From assembly GCA_001598975.1 (NCBI GenBank), contig BBXU01001695.1, forward strand, positions 1 through 26,270: DNA of 26,270 bases, in the 5' to 3' direction. Positions 9,528 to 26,003 of the stretch are shown one piece after another (position 1 is the first letter of the stretch; each line of letters begins with the position of its first letter). Under the pieces are notes generated by a model. It worked only from the letters and a program-made list of their open reading frames with translations, had not been told where the DNA came from and searched no databases. Position numbers and translations under genes: made by a program. This stretch comes from Parachlorella kessleri. Lineage: Eukaryota; Chlorophyta; Trebouxiophyceae; Chlorellales; Chlorellaceae.

Positions 9528-12500
9528 CTAAACTGAGCTGTTGCTACCTATGGCACCTCCTGGGCTGGCCGGGATCTCGCAATCTGTCTCAACTGTACTC
9601 AACCACTTGCTGTAGAAGCTTGCCCGCACGCCGCCTTGCAACTTGCACTCGTCTGGACTGCTGCTGTTCCTCCCGCTGTTCTGACCCTGGCTGCTGAAGC
9701 GCGGCATCAGCGTCGGTGCCCTGGCTGACAGGAGGCTGTCCTTGCCGGCACCCTTCTTCAAGCCGCACACCGGTGACTCATTGCCAAGAGAGGCAGAGGA
9801 ATTTGCCCGGCTAGGAGTGGCACGGACATCGAAGGCGGCCCTAGGCCGGAAGTTCAGGGCACCAGGTGAAGGACTCCGTGCTCGTGCTGAAAGGTTGCTC
9901 CCGATGTTGCCTGTCCTGACGCGCCAGGCAGGCGGTGGCACCCCCTCCTCATTTATAGCTGCGCTGAAATGCCGCTGTGGGCTGATGCGGCCGTCAGAGC
10001 AGTCGCTGAGGCTAGAGCTTGGCGACCGTGGAGGGCTGCCACCTCCCGACTCGCTGCTATCGCTCACAAGTCGCTTTAACCTTGCTAGACTGCTAGCTAT
10101 CTGGTCTGGCTGCCAAGCACTTGGCTCCACCACCTGCTCGGCGGCGCCCTGCAGCCTGCTAGCAAGAGCCCTGCAGGTGCAGTAGGGAGAGTATGGGGAG
10201 GCTACAGTAAGCTTGGTTTTATATAACTTCCACTCCACGCCTGGTTCTAAGGTTGAGTTGACACGCCGTTCCAATGCCTGTGTGTGAGGCGGCTGCATGG
10301 CACTAAGACTTGCTGTTACTCACCCAGGTATAGCACATGCAGGGTGTGGGGGGCGCATCGCCAGACTGGTGGCCAGTGGAGCCACTACTGACCGTGCTGC
10401 CACTGATCGCCGGGCTCGTTCCAAATACATATCAGCTGCGGTTGCATATCGTTGGTGACCCGCTGTGGGTGACAAACCGAGCATACTCCCACTTGCTGCC
10501 AAAGTCATAGCAGCAGCCTGCTGCCGAACAGCAGTAAAGGGCCCCAGGTTGGGGCTGGTCACCAAGGACTTTGCAGGGTGTTCATGCGCCAGGTTCGCTG
10601 CAGCCACCTGCACGCATGTGACGACCTAACATACTTCACAGTTAAACATAGTATGTGTGCAGCTGCACTGCTGCGCACAGCACACAGCCCGTGCTGCCAT
10701 ATATTGAGCAGTGAAGGCCTTTCACAGCAGTTTTCAAAAGTCTGGTAACGCCCAACAAGCATTGCCAGTTGTTGCCTACCTGCAGCATGCCAGTTGCCTG
10801 CTGCCGCACACCAGGCGAGGTCCGGCTAGGCCAAGGATGCTGGCCCGGGGCGTAGCAATGTCCAGCTGACATGGGCCGCCACTGCCTGCCAGTTGTGCTG
10901 AGAGACTCGTCGACGTCCATGACAGAAGCAGCTGCGAAGTGCGTAGTAGTGTGCCCTGCTGGGGGTGCAACTCCCCCTGGCACGGGGCCCTGTGGAGAAC
11001 AGGGGTTTCTTTGCAGCGGTGACGTCCTGGAGGGGTTGTGATGACCCCCAGTTGGCAGGTTCCAGCCGTCTGCGATGCGAGAGTCAGGTCGAGCCAGCTC
11101 CCGCACAAAGCACCTGTGCTCTGCACTTGGAGAGCTTGGCAGGAAGGCCTGGTGTGGAGAAGCAGGTCTCCTGGGCCCATAAAGCGCCTCTTCCCCATCC
11201 ATGGGCAGGCGTGGGCTGGTCTGGCAGGCACCGCTACTGGTCAGCACAGGCTGCTCCACCCTAGGGGACATAGGGTTGGTGCCCGTGTGCGCTTGCGACG
11301 GCCGCACTGCCGCACTGCTTGCGCTGTCCGCCTCCTCTGCCGGCGGCATTAGCCATGCTTGGTGTTGTAGAGAAGCTGTGGCTGCCTGCCATGGTGGACT
11401 GTTCGGCGGCCCAGTCCCAAGGGCTAGGCGTGGGCTGCTCCGTGGCGCAGAACCTGGGCGTAAGAACACCATGCCCACCTGCTGGGTGCCGCCCAACCCA
11501 CACGCCCCTGCCGGCAGCTGGGCTGGCACCTTGGGCAGCTTGAACTCGAGCCGTTTTTTGACCCTGGCCTGACTCTCACCCTGCAAATTGCCATGCTGCT
11601 TCATAGCACTGTCCAGGTAGGTAGCGCAGTCAAAGAGCTGCGGCTGTACCCAGGAGGGAGAGCTATCAGTTGGAGGCGCCTGTGCTGGGCGCTGCTCCAG
11701 CTCAAGCAGGCCTGCCCTGTTTGCTGGTGCCAGCGCGTGCTGCATGCTCCCAGGAGTTCGTAGCCGACCAGACCAGCGCGAGTGGAATGCGCCCAGCTCA
11801 CTGCACAGCAACGCAGGAACAGTTGGAGAGTCACCAAGCCGATGCATTGGAAAGCTGAGCGGAGGTTGACACTTCTTTGAAATACCGCACCAGGATGGGG
11901 CAGGCTTTGGAGTGCTGGCGCATCCTGCCACGTTTGCAGTAGCAAGGCACTGTTGCCTAGTTGCTCCAGTGGCACCCCCGCTGCGCGCAGGCCCTTGCTG
12001 CTGTGGCAAGTGCTCGACAGTTGGTTGCAGCTTCACCCGCCGGAGGTATTCCTCTACATGCGCTACGGCAGTCCTGGTTGCAGGCGGCCGGCTGTCGAGA
12101 ATAGGGCCTTCCAGGGGGGCTGATATTGCTACAGCCTTGATGGTGTCAAGGCGCGGCGACGAAGGCAGCCTGAGACTGGTCTGCGGTGGTCTTAGAGTAG
12201 CAGCAACTGCAGCCCGCTCACGCAGTGTTTTGAAGGGTGTTGTAAAGCTTCTGCTCAACGTTGCCTGCTCTGCAGCCAACCGCCTCCTGTCTGTGCTCCC
12301 CATTGAGCCTTTGGAGCAGTATGCTCCGGAACAGGTGCCTGTAGGCAATTTCAGCAGCCGCCAGTAAGTGGATGCGGATGCAGGCAGACCTGAACCCCTC
12401 TCCCACGCACCTGCTGGTGGCGGGGATGCATTTGGGGCTGGTACGCGAGTCCCTGCGGCTGAACGTCGTTCCCGGCTTTCTACGGTTCGTCCGACGGTGT

Positions 12501-12549
12501 TCTTACTAGTTTTGCGCAGGTACGCTTCCAAGTCACTTGTGCCGCTCAT
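9528..12549 (-). CDS. Uncharacterised Ser/Pro/Arg-rich low-complexity protein
   Basis: I do not recognise this protein. Minus-strand exons: 10780-12549, 10324-10607, 9528-10170; phases 0 and 2 fit and give 898 residues. The ATG at 12549 begins MSGTSDLEAYLRKTSKN; there is no other in-frame ATG between it and a TAA at 12598-12600. Two similar short helical-looking pieces, DLEAYLRKTS near residue 6 and VEEYLRRVKLQP further in, are the only ordered-looking segments. The rest is rich in Ser, Pro, Ala, Arg and Gln with many SP/TP pairs (SPRL, SPRV, TSPRL, RSPSPG), as in disordered proteins phosphorylated by proline-directed kinases. No signal peptide, membrane segment or catalytic motif is seen. 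The 1.77-kb uninterrupted first exon, with good GT-AG joins in frame, argues for a real gene. A cytoskeletal or scaffolding role is possible but is a guess. Confidence 0.68.
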
Positions 12550-12561
12550 CCAGTGCGCCAA

Positions 12562-12967
12562 CTGCCCGCCTGTTCTTTGGAGCTACTACAGGCAAGTTAT
12601 CAATGCACAACAGAGAGGGGGATGCATCCGGATGGGGCTAAGACATGGGTTAGGACATGTTTGCCAGCCTGGAGGCGCGAGGCGCGCGCAGAGAGCCAAG
12701 ACGTTTTGCACGGTTTCAGGCCTAAGGGTAGTCACCAATACATGGGGCGAGGGTAAGCAGTGTTGTAGGCCTTCCAACAGACAAAACCTGGATATACTCA
12801 AATACTGTTCCAGTCTGCTACATTGTGACAAGCGGCCAAGACCGTACTGGGGCTCCGTCTTGGGGGCATGCCGTGATTGGGCATGCCGTATCTATACCAA
12901 GCACTTGATTCCCTTTCTCCATCTTTTCCTGCTCTTCTTACCAAGCCGCATTACCCTATCACACCGG
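12562..12967. other. Short intergenic gap
   Basis: These 406 bases hold the 3' UTR of the DUF1499 gene and the promoter/5' leader of the unknown gene, both on the minus strand. A small direct repeat GGGCATGCCGT occurs at 12864-12874 and 12879-12889. Nothing else is supported. Confidence 0.5.
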
Positions 12968-14397
12968 TCACTCCAGATAGCATTCCAGCAAGTCACAGCC
13001 AGGTATCCGCCAGCCAAGGCGCTCGCGCACTGCCTTCATCCTGGTCCGCTGGGCACCAAAGTCCGTGATTGGCTGTGTGATAGGCCAGATATACTTGACT
13101 GTGCCTGCAGCAAGCCTTACAGCGTACAGTTATCCAAGTGTGGAGGTAGCCCAGGCTAACAACATACGTAGACTGCGCCAGGGAGTGGAGAGTACAAATA
13201 TGCCACATGAGGTCACATCGGTTGGAGAGTACATGTATGCCACTGCCACATATGCCCGTTCCAGAACAATCCATATCGATGCGCCACCTTAGCAAATGGG
13301 AAAGGGTTACCCCCACCTACCCGCCATGGATCTGTAGGTTACAAGGGGAGGCTCCCCATCTTCCCTCGTTGCTATCAGGACCCTGCACAAGAGCCAACCC
13401 CATCAGCTCAAGAAAGTGCAACTGGATCCCTGGCACCCTCCCTCTAGGTCAGCCACCGTGAGCCTGTCTCCACCCAGCACACCAGCGACAGCCACTCACT
13501 CAACGTCATCATGGTGAAATAGTGTGTTGCTGATGCGGTACCGGCGGTATTCCGAACTTGTTGTTGACCGCGCATCGATGGGCTCAGCTCCAGGATTGAC
13601 CTCCATCAGGGCCACTTCGAACTCCTGGAAGCGAACAGGTAGCGCCCACACATCTGCCTTGCACAATGGGTCAACCTCGCCCAGCACTTCATCACTTACT
13701 GGGCGAGGGTATATTGGGCATTGCCAGTCTCCGCGCCCCCTTCCAGAGACCATACAACCTTGCCCAGGCGCTTGTACCACCCAAGCCAGCAGCAGATCAG
13801 GATATCAGGAACCACAGACGCACGCTCCTTTGCCAGGCTGCTGTGGCCATGACATTTCGACGCCCCAGCACTCTTGCCGTCACACAAAAAGGACAGGGCC
13901 GAACAAGAAACAGCAACGGCACAAAACTTGCCTTGATTGCCTGCCTGACATCTTCTTGGCTGGACTCCCAGGCAGGGGAGTAGCACTACAGCCAGCAAAA
14001 CTAACCAGCAAACTTAGCCCTGCAAGAGTGGGACAGCGAGCCGGCTTGGCTTGTCCCCGCCACCCAGCTGGCAAATAACTTTAGCTGGGGCAGCTGCCGC
14101 ACGAGCTTGGCTGCCCACCTCGTTCAGTGATGCCGAAGACACGCAGTTGGGGTTCGAATCACTTGGACAGCTGCGCATGCGGCCATCTGCTGTGAGGCCA
14201 TACTCCAGACGGAAGCCCCTCTCATAGGGTGTCAGATCCCTGGCCTCTGAAGGGATCGCAGCCACACCAGAAAAACCTAATAGCAGACCTAAGCCCAGCT
14301 TCCGTCTACTCAGGGGTGCTGCGGACGGTGTCCCATGCTGCCTCCCCCTGACTGCATGATCCCCTCCACCTTTGAGGGGCACCCGGCTCGAATCCAT
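12968..14397 (-). CDS. DUF1499 family protein with thylakoid-lumen (Tat-type) signal
   Basis: Complete gene, minus-strand exons 14119-14397, 13500-13657, 13321-13382, 12968-13104; phases agree and give 211 residues. The ATG at 14397 directly follows an in-frame TGA. Residues 1-33 are basic and Ser/Pro/Ala-rich, like a stromal transit peptide. Then SRRKLGLGLLLGFSGVAAIP has the twin Arg and hydrophobic core of a thylakoid Tat signal, with likely cleavage near residue 50. The mature part carries the DUF1499 hallmarks: CPSDSNPNCVSSAS, then RISNTLFHHDDVEVLIA, VTYRSMAGTVKYI, and DFGAQRTRMKAVRERLGW at the end. DUF1499 proteins occur in bacteria and plastids; several plant members are lumenal, and their function is unknown. 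The acceptor of the second exon (GCAAG) is less typical than the others, and the sequence at that join (LNE-ADVWALP) is the least certain. Confidence 0.9.
13186..13244. repeat. Short imperfect direct repeat in DUF1499 intron
   Basis: TGGAGAGTACAAATATGCCAC from about 13186 recurs as TGGAGAGTACATGTATGCCAC from about 13223, 37 bp apart, in the intron between exons 13321-13382 and 12968-13104. It is probably a small tandem duplication with later drift. Confidence 0.6.
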
Positions 14398-15334
14398 TCA
14401 GTCTTGACACTCGGAGGTCTCGTGGTGGGTGATGATCTTAGCTGATGCAGACCCATAGCATCGGATTCATTAGGTGCTTTGATGAGGAGGCTGGTAGGGG
14501 AATCAGGATACAAAAGTGATGGACTGACAAGGACAGGCAAAAAGTAATGCTTTTGGGGTCTGGCCAGAGCTTCTGTGTACTCTTTGTAAGCTATTGTGTT
14601 ATTGAGGTGGCAAAGTACTTTATGATAGATAAGAATCTGCTATGCTGAAGGCAACAATAACTAGTACGGGTGGCAGGGAGTGCGGACGGAGAGATAGAGG
14701 CGGACTATACTGACAAGGCTGGATGGGACTGCATCCCACAGTGAGGATCCCCTCAGCGAAGCTACACGGGCTGACCAGTGCTCAGTCGCAGCATCTCATG
14801 GACCAGCAGCTCGCCCAGACGCGTTTTCCCTCCGACTGCCCAACGCCGGCCACAGAAGTCTGCAACACACCCTTACAAGGCGCTTTATCCTGAAAGAAAG
14901 GACTGACCCAAAAACATACAACCAGGAGTACAAACAACGAGCTGCACCACTCCTGCCAGGTGCAGGCAGACGGTACTTGTAAAGGACAAATACGCCGACA
15001 TAGCAAACAACAGTTCTCGCAACAGAACATAATTGCAAAACATGTAAATAGCTTTTGGCTAGATAGGCTCACCCTAGTGGGCAGCAATACCTCGTTCACC
15101 CTCTTATGGGCCCACAACACATCCCACATAATGTGCAAGCTGCTAGTCAGCACAAAGCAAAGCTAATCCCGCTGCATTCCAACACCAGTGACCCCCACCG
15201 TTCGCTGCAGGTATCCCTGTCCCAGCCAAAACTGCTAGGGTTGCAGGTTCTGCTGGATCAAGAACAAATTCCCAACTTTTGCTGATATGTCTGTCAGAAG
15301 ACCACCCCAGAGGCACATTGCTCGAGCGACTACA
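14398..15334. other. Intergenic region between CDPK and DUF1499 genes
   Basis: This 0.9 kb lies between the CDPK stop and the DUF1499 start, both on the minus strand. It should contain the CDPK 3' UTR and the DUF1499 promoter. A TGTAA motif on the minus strand at 14873-14877, about 460 nt after the CDPK stop, could be its poly(A) signal. Only short open frames without family resemblance are present, and I see no RNA gene. Confidence 0.5.
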
Positions 15335-20575
<5,241 letters not shown>

Positions 20576-21225
20576 AACCGCTCAGCTGGCCAGTGCTGGT
20601 TCCTCCAGGTCTGTACAAGGCACAAGCAGAAGATGTGCACCGGGGTAACACTGAAGCTAGTACTGCGGTGAAAGACACACCTTCCGATGTGATTTCCGTT
20701 GAAGTAACCCTTGCCACGTTGGCTAAGCCATGGCACCGTTGGCTTTTGCACGCGTTCTTTCCAATCGTTACGCGCGTCCTGCGCGTCTGGGCTGCATAGG
20801 GCGTCAAGATATTCGTTCAATGGCCGTTTCGTATAGGCCAAGGGGCAGGAGGAATAGCATGACGACATGCTCCGTGCCTGGGGACACTCTTGGGTTTGCA
20901 ATTGGCAGCACGGCAGGGAAGAGTGCCTTGAAGGTCCCACCGATGTAGAACGTGTCAGACTCTTCGACATGAGGTGCGGTATCAGCAGCGGCTGTGCAAG
21001 GGTTGACGTTATGGTTGCAGGGGTACATGTCACACTGCTCCCTAAGGTGCGCCGTCTCCCTGCTATCCTTCAGTAGTGCAGCAGGGCCACCGTCTTTACC
21101 ATGTATACAACACAACAAGGAGCCCCGGGAAGGCAACAATTGTAGGCAGAATAAGAGAGCAGCGCAAGCCAGGAGCATGCCGCTTTTACCAGCGACTGTT
21201 GGACCTTTGGGACGCAACCCGCCCC
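20576..21225. promoter_or_regulatory. Intergenic region upstream of CDPK
   Basis: These 650 bases lie between the stop of the FKBP-TPR gene and the start of the CDPK, both on the minus strand. They should contain the 3' UTR of the former and the promoter and leader of the latter. I see no clear TATA box, no recognisable coding segment and no repeat. Confidence 0.5.
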
Positions 21226-24200
21226 TTAGCGGTCAAAGAAGTTGCGGAACTCGCGTTTCTGCTTCTGCGCCGCCTGCACCTCGCGCGCTGCCAGCCGCCG
21301 CACCTCACGCTCACACTCCTCCGCCATGGAGGGCTGTAACTGGGCGGCAATAGACAAGTCCTCCCGGGCCTGCAAGAAGTAGTGGAGCACGTCATTTGCC
21401 ATCGAAACGGGGCTGCGGCATGTACGCAGCAGCTCTGTACCTCCCCCAGTACCGAAACAGCAGGGAGACCAGACAACTAGAGCCGAGTGGTGTGACAGGT
21501 GAGCTTGTCAGCACGCCTGGGCCAGCGGTGCTCGTAGCAGTTGGGAGTCACATGCAGTGGAGGCACCATGCGGCCCGCGGCTCGGGTTCACTCCAGCAGA
21601 GAGGGTGATGCCAAGGTTGATGCGTCTGCTGATAACCAGACAGGAACACGCATCAGCTAGTAGGAACGCATGCCGGTGATATACACTCCACGCACGAGCC
21701 ACCCAGGGTTCCTCACCAGATCAAACTCTCCTAGCGCTGCTTGAGCAGCTGCTCTCCGCAAGTAAGCCTTGGCATGCTCCATGTCCACCCTGGAGCACAG
21801 CACTTGCAAACATCAACTGTGTATGCACCACCATCCTGTCGTCATGCTTGTCCCTCACATTAATCAGGCAGGTTGTGGGCTGGGTACTTAGATGGACCCT
21901 GCAAGCCACAGTGCATCCTTTTACCCCAGAAAAATCAACTCGGGCAAGGCCTACACACAGGGACATCTACTTGGAGTATGGACTGTCAGCTCACTCGAGG
22001 GCCTTGTTGCAGAATGTGAGCGCCTCGCCAAAGCTCTCCTCCTTGAGTGCAACCTGGGCGAGGTTGAGTAGGCATGCCAGCTGCACAGCCACGCACAGGG
22101 ATCGGGCCTCAATAGGCGTGGGAGGCAATGCCAAGTGGGTCTAAACAGTGGGGCACCAAAGTTAGCAGAGCCAGGATGCCTCAGCCAGAAGAACAGCCGC
22201 CACCCCCACGACTGTCCTTGCATTAGCTCTGAGTTGACCATGGGCGCATGGCCAGAGGATTCGACAGCCAGGGCATTTGACAGCCAAATAGATTCGAGCT
22301 ACGCCTATAAACACAACTGTGACTTAAGTGTCACTTGCCCGCCTCGATGGTTCCCTCAGCCCGCCGATACCAGTACAACTCCAATCACAAGCTTGGCTGC
22401 CTGCCTACCCAGGGCACACTGCAGAAGCGCCTGGAGGCATCAAGATAGCCTTCAAACTGACCGCTGGTCGGCTCACCTTAACAGCATCCGCCTGTGCAAA
22501 CTGATCTTCCCCTTCTAGATCCATTGCCCGCTCAACCACCCGCATAGCCTTCTGGTACTTAGTGCGCGCGTATTTATACCGTCCCTGCAAGGAGGGCGTG
22601 CATGCTGGGGTGCAAGATTAGAAATGCTTACAGCTATATTCACTGTTTACGGCTACAGCTTTTGCCAGCTGCTGTAAGGATGTGAAATAGAATAACCACA
22701 CGCTCGCTCCTCTGCGGCTTTTCCTGCTGCAACCAACAGATGCTCGAAAGACCGCCAGCAAGACACAATCACACCCAGCCTCTCGTTCCCCAGTTCCTCA
22801 TTCGCAGCTCGCTTTTCCCAGCAACGCATCGCAAAGGTGAAGTTTGCCTCAGGACCGTTTCACGGAAGGGACATCACTACCTGCTTGTACAGCGCGTTGC
22901 CCTGCTCCTTCCACCTGGCCGCTCTTTCCAGCTTGTCAGCGGGACCTAGGGAGGCCCAGTTGGGCTCATGCTGGAAGCCAACCAGCTCCACCTCAAACTC
23001 CACCGAGGACCCCTCTGGCAGGCCCTGCACCCAGGAAAGGGTGAAGGCACACTCCGTTGGCATTACCATGGGCCTAACCTCCATCACCCACAATCCTGCG
23101 CCGCTAGCGCTTCCTGTAACCTGGCCCGATGCCAAGCGGGCAGCAACACAGCCTACTCCAAGCTTCAGTAAGTTGGCCGCTGCCACGCGCCTTACAATAG
23201 CTCTGCCTATCCCAAGCTTGCGGCATTAGGGCGTCTGCGGCAGCGGACACACCAGGCCGGGGCACTCCAGGAAGCATGCAAATCAGTGTCCGCAGCATAC
23301 CGGACAGGTGCAGGTGCACCGCACACCAAAGCCTGTCTGCATGCGAGATGCAGATTGGATAAGTGCAAGCACAGAAACAGGGCAACTTGACTGCGCAAAC
23401 AACTCTGGAGCATCTCAGCCGTTTCGTTAGGGGCCTACTTCCCTCCAGAACGGTATCCAAGCGACCCTGCTTGTTCCTCATTGATAATCTCTCACTTCTG
23501 ACTGTGGCACCATCTGCCTTATGGTGTCATGAGGAGCTGCAGAAGCAGCTTACCAGCAGAACCGCCCACCCACCTGCGGTACATCCTGCCTGCCCTGGTA
23601 GCTGTACCGCCAGGAGCTCCGCACCGATGACACCTCCCCTTCCAGCATCAGCCGCACAGCCATGTCCAACGCCTGCACAGGCAAGGGCAGCCATGGGTGC
23701 CCCATGCGTCGTGGTGCAGCAATCGGACGGCTTGAGAAGCAGAACGCCACAAAGTCCCTCTGGTGCTGGTCACACCTCCCCACTATCCAGCATTTGTACC
23801 TCCTCGAACTAGCACTTACACCGCCCCCCTATGCAGCAGTCACCCTTCTCATGTCCAGCACCCACACCTGGCACAGTATGAGGGCAACACAGCAGACCGC
23901 CTCCAGCAGCGCACCACGCGCGCCTCACCTCAGGTGCTTGCCCCATCCCGGTGTCAAACTCTATAGGCTGGCCCGGGCTGTCCCCGTCCGCCGCCTGCCG
24001 TGTGTCCAACACGCACTCGCCAGTCTCCTGCCGCAGCACCCTGCACACACCAGCGGTGTCCACGGTCTGGCCGAGGCCCCGCCTAGCGACAGATCGGCAA
24101 GCAAGCTGTCGCCTTGGCGGGAGGCAGCCCTTGCCTTGCAGGGCCCCCGCTCACACCGAACGGGCGGTAAAATGGCCTTCCCCCGATCTACCCAAGAATT

Positions 24201-26003
24201 GCCGTCCGAAAGCCGATCATCAGGTGTACTGGGGTCAGTTGAGAGTGCGGCAGCAGCTTGCATCGACCCGCGCTTCAAAACCAACCTGCGCCCCATGTCA
24301 CCCACCGTCACCTGGTCCAGCGCATCCGTCCCCGCAGCCCACCCCATACACCGCCGCACCTGTAATGGACCTGCACGGTGCTGTCCTCCAGGGGGCAGTC
24401 AACGGGGAATTCCCCCCTGCCCTTCTTCACGATCTTCTTCACCACCTGGCCGTCGCCGGTCATGTCTCGCACCTGCAGCACCACCAACAGCCCACACCCA
24501 TCTCTCTCTGGTTGGCTCAGCCTGGCTCTTAACTGCCTGCAACTTGGCAGCCTCGTGGGTACTAACCAGGGCCATTGTGCAAAGAGGGCTGGCTGCAGTA
24601 TCCCGCTGCCACATGCAGAGCCCAACTAAAGAGGGAAGAGAGGGTGCTTCGTGTGCATGGCAGCAGATGGCGTCGAGGTGCACGGCCCTCACCTATGAGA
24701 GCTAACTTGCTTCCCTCTTTCCTCCTTTTGCGGGCATGGGGCCCATGGCTTGGTTCGATCACAATGCTTCATACAGCTCACTGGACCAACTGGAAGGTGC
24801 AGCCCAGAAGTTGGTAAGCAGCACAACTCCGGCTAGGGTCCATCCCATCCAAGGAAAGGCCCCACCTCTCGTGTGAGATTGGAGCAGCTACCGCCCACCC
24901 ACCTGAACAAAGTCTATCAAATGCAGCCGCGCCTCCACCCAAGCCCCCGTGCCCTCCACCTCTTGCAGGGGCGGCGCCGGCGCCAGGCGGCCCGCTAATG
25001 CCAGCTCAGCAGGGAAGTACGCTAGCGCCTCCTCGCCGCGAGCCATGCTCGACAAAGCTAGCTCCAGACCTGCTAGCGCAAAGGGGGCCCAGATAAATAC
25101 TTGGCAATCCTGCACTGTGTGCAGAGCAGCAGCCAAGGAGGCTGAAGACGCCTAGCCTCACGCCTTGCTCAGTCGCGCCAGCTCCACACCTCCTCCGAAA
25201 AACAACCAGGCAAAGGCGGGATCTAACAAAGCAGGGTGGTGCCACCAGATACTCTTGATAGATGCTCATCCTTGGGTGGCTCTGTAACTAATACCCCAGA
25301 AGCTTCAGCAACCCACATGCTTCTTTCTGTTCGCAACCCTCTGTTCGAATTGGCCTGCCAGCATTGCTGCCATCACTAATAGAGAGGAAGGCAGGCCCCT
25401 GAACCCCATGGGCGGGCTTAATGTAACGCCCCTCCCCTCACCTTCTGACAGCTCCCCTGACCCTAGGATGGCCGTGAGGGGCTTCTCCGCAGGTGTAGCA
25501 AAGTACTGGCGGCCTTCCTCCGCCTTGCCGGCAGTGTGCAGCAAGCGCAGGGTGACCTGGGCAGACACCTGCTCAGGGGGCAAGGGTGCGGCCCATACTG
25601 GGGTTACAGGGCACAACACTGTTCAGGGAGTTTAAATGCTTGCAGAGTAGGTGGGAAGGAGTTTGGCACAGATGTGCTCAACCAGAAGTACGTTGAATCA
25701 AGCCGACAACTCCACAGGGCGCTGCTGCTCCATTGAGGCAACCTGGCTAGAGCAAGTACAACCACTGCCAGCCATACAGCTCTGTTATTGACTGCCAGCC
25801 GGGGAAGGCACAGCCCCATTGTCGGTGCGGCACCAGCTGCAGCCCGCACACTGCATCAAGCAGCAGGGCAGCTAGGGACAGCACCTCACCTCAAAGGGCG
25901 GCCTGGGGGTTTCCCACCCCTCCCCTGCTTGCAGGACTCGCTTCACCACCTCGTTGTTGGGGCCCACCGCCTTCACACCGTCGCCAGGATAGAAGCTGGC
26001 CAG
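21226..26003 (-). CDS. PAS1: PASTICCINO1-like multi-FKBP plus TPR protein, 5' end beyond right edge
   Basis: Immunophilin-like co-chaperone related to plant PAS1. Minus-strand exons: 25890-26003, 25442-25568, 24903-25069, 24360-24472, 23929-24040, 23574-23672, 22881-23024, 22477-22584, 21995-22140, 21717-21789, 21226-21369. All phases agree and give 448 residues to a TAA at 21226. Order: a linker NNEVVKRVLQAGEGWETPRP typical of PAS1; an FKBP-like domain (LELALSSMARGEEALAYF ... EARLHLIDFVQVRDM); a second FKBP domain (KGRGEFPVDCPLEDS, VQVHYR, RLMLEGEVSSV, VEFEVELVGF); then TPR helices (RWKEQGNALYKQGRYKYARTKY, LLNLAQVALKE, HAKAYLRRAAAQAALGEFDLA) and a charged tail ending FRNFFDR. Arabidopsis PAS1 has a further C-terminal extension with a membrane anchor, absent here. 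In the second FKBP domain the Trp of the FKBP12 pocket is replaced by Met (ALDMAV), so isomerase activity is doubtful. The first FKBP domain should lie to the right. Confidence 0.9.

Noticed and set aside
10780..12549. LFDCATYLDSAMKQ in the unknown protein, reminiscent of the endosulfine FDSGDY core
   Set aside because: The key Ser and Asp of that motif are not present, and the rest of the domain is not visible.
12368..13159. Plus-strand open frame of 263 residues spanning the gap at 12562-12967
   Set aside because: It overlaps the unknown gene and the last DUF1499 exon in antisense, with no domain or splice support.
23662..24705. Plus-strand open frame of 347 residues
   Set aside because: It lies opposite the FKBP-domain exons of the minus-strand gene and has no recognisable protein features.
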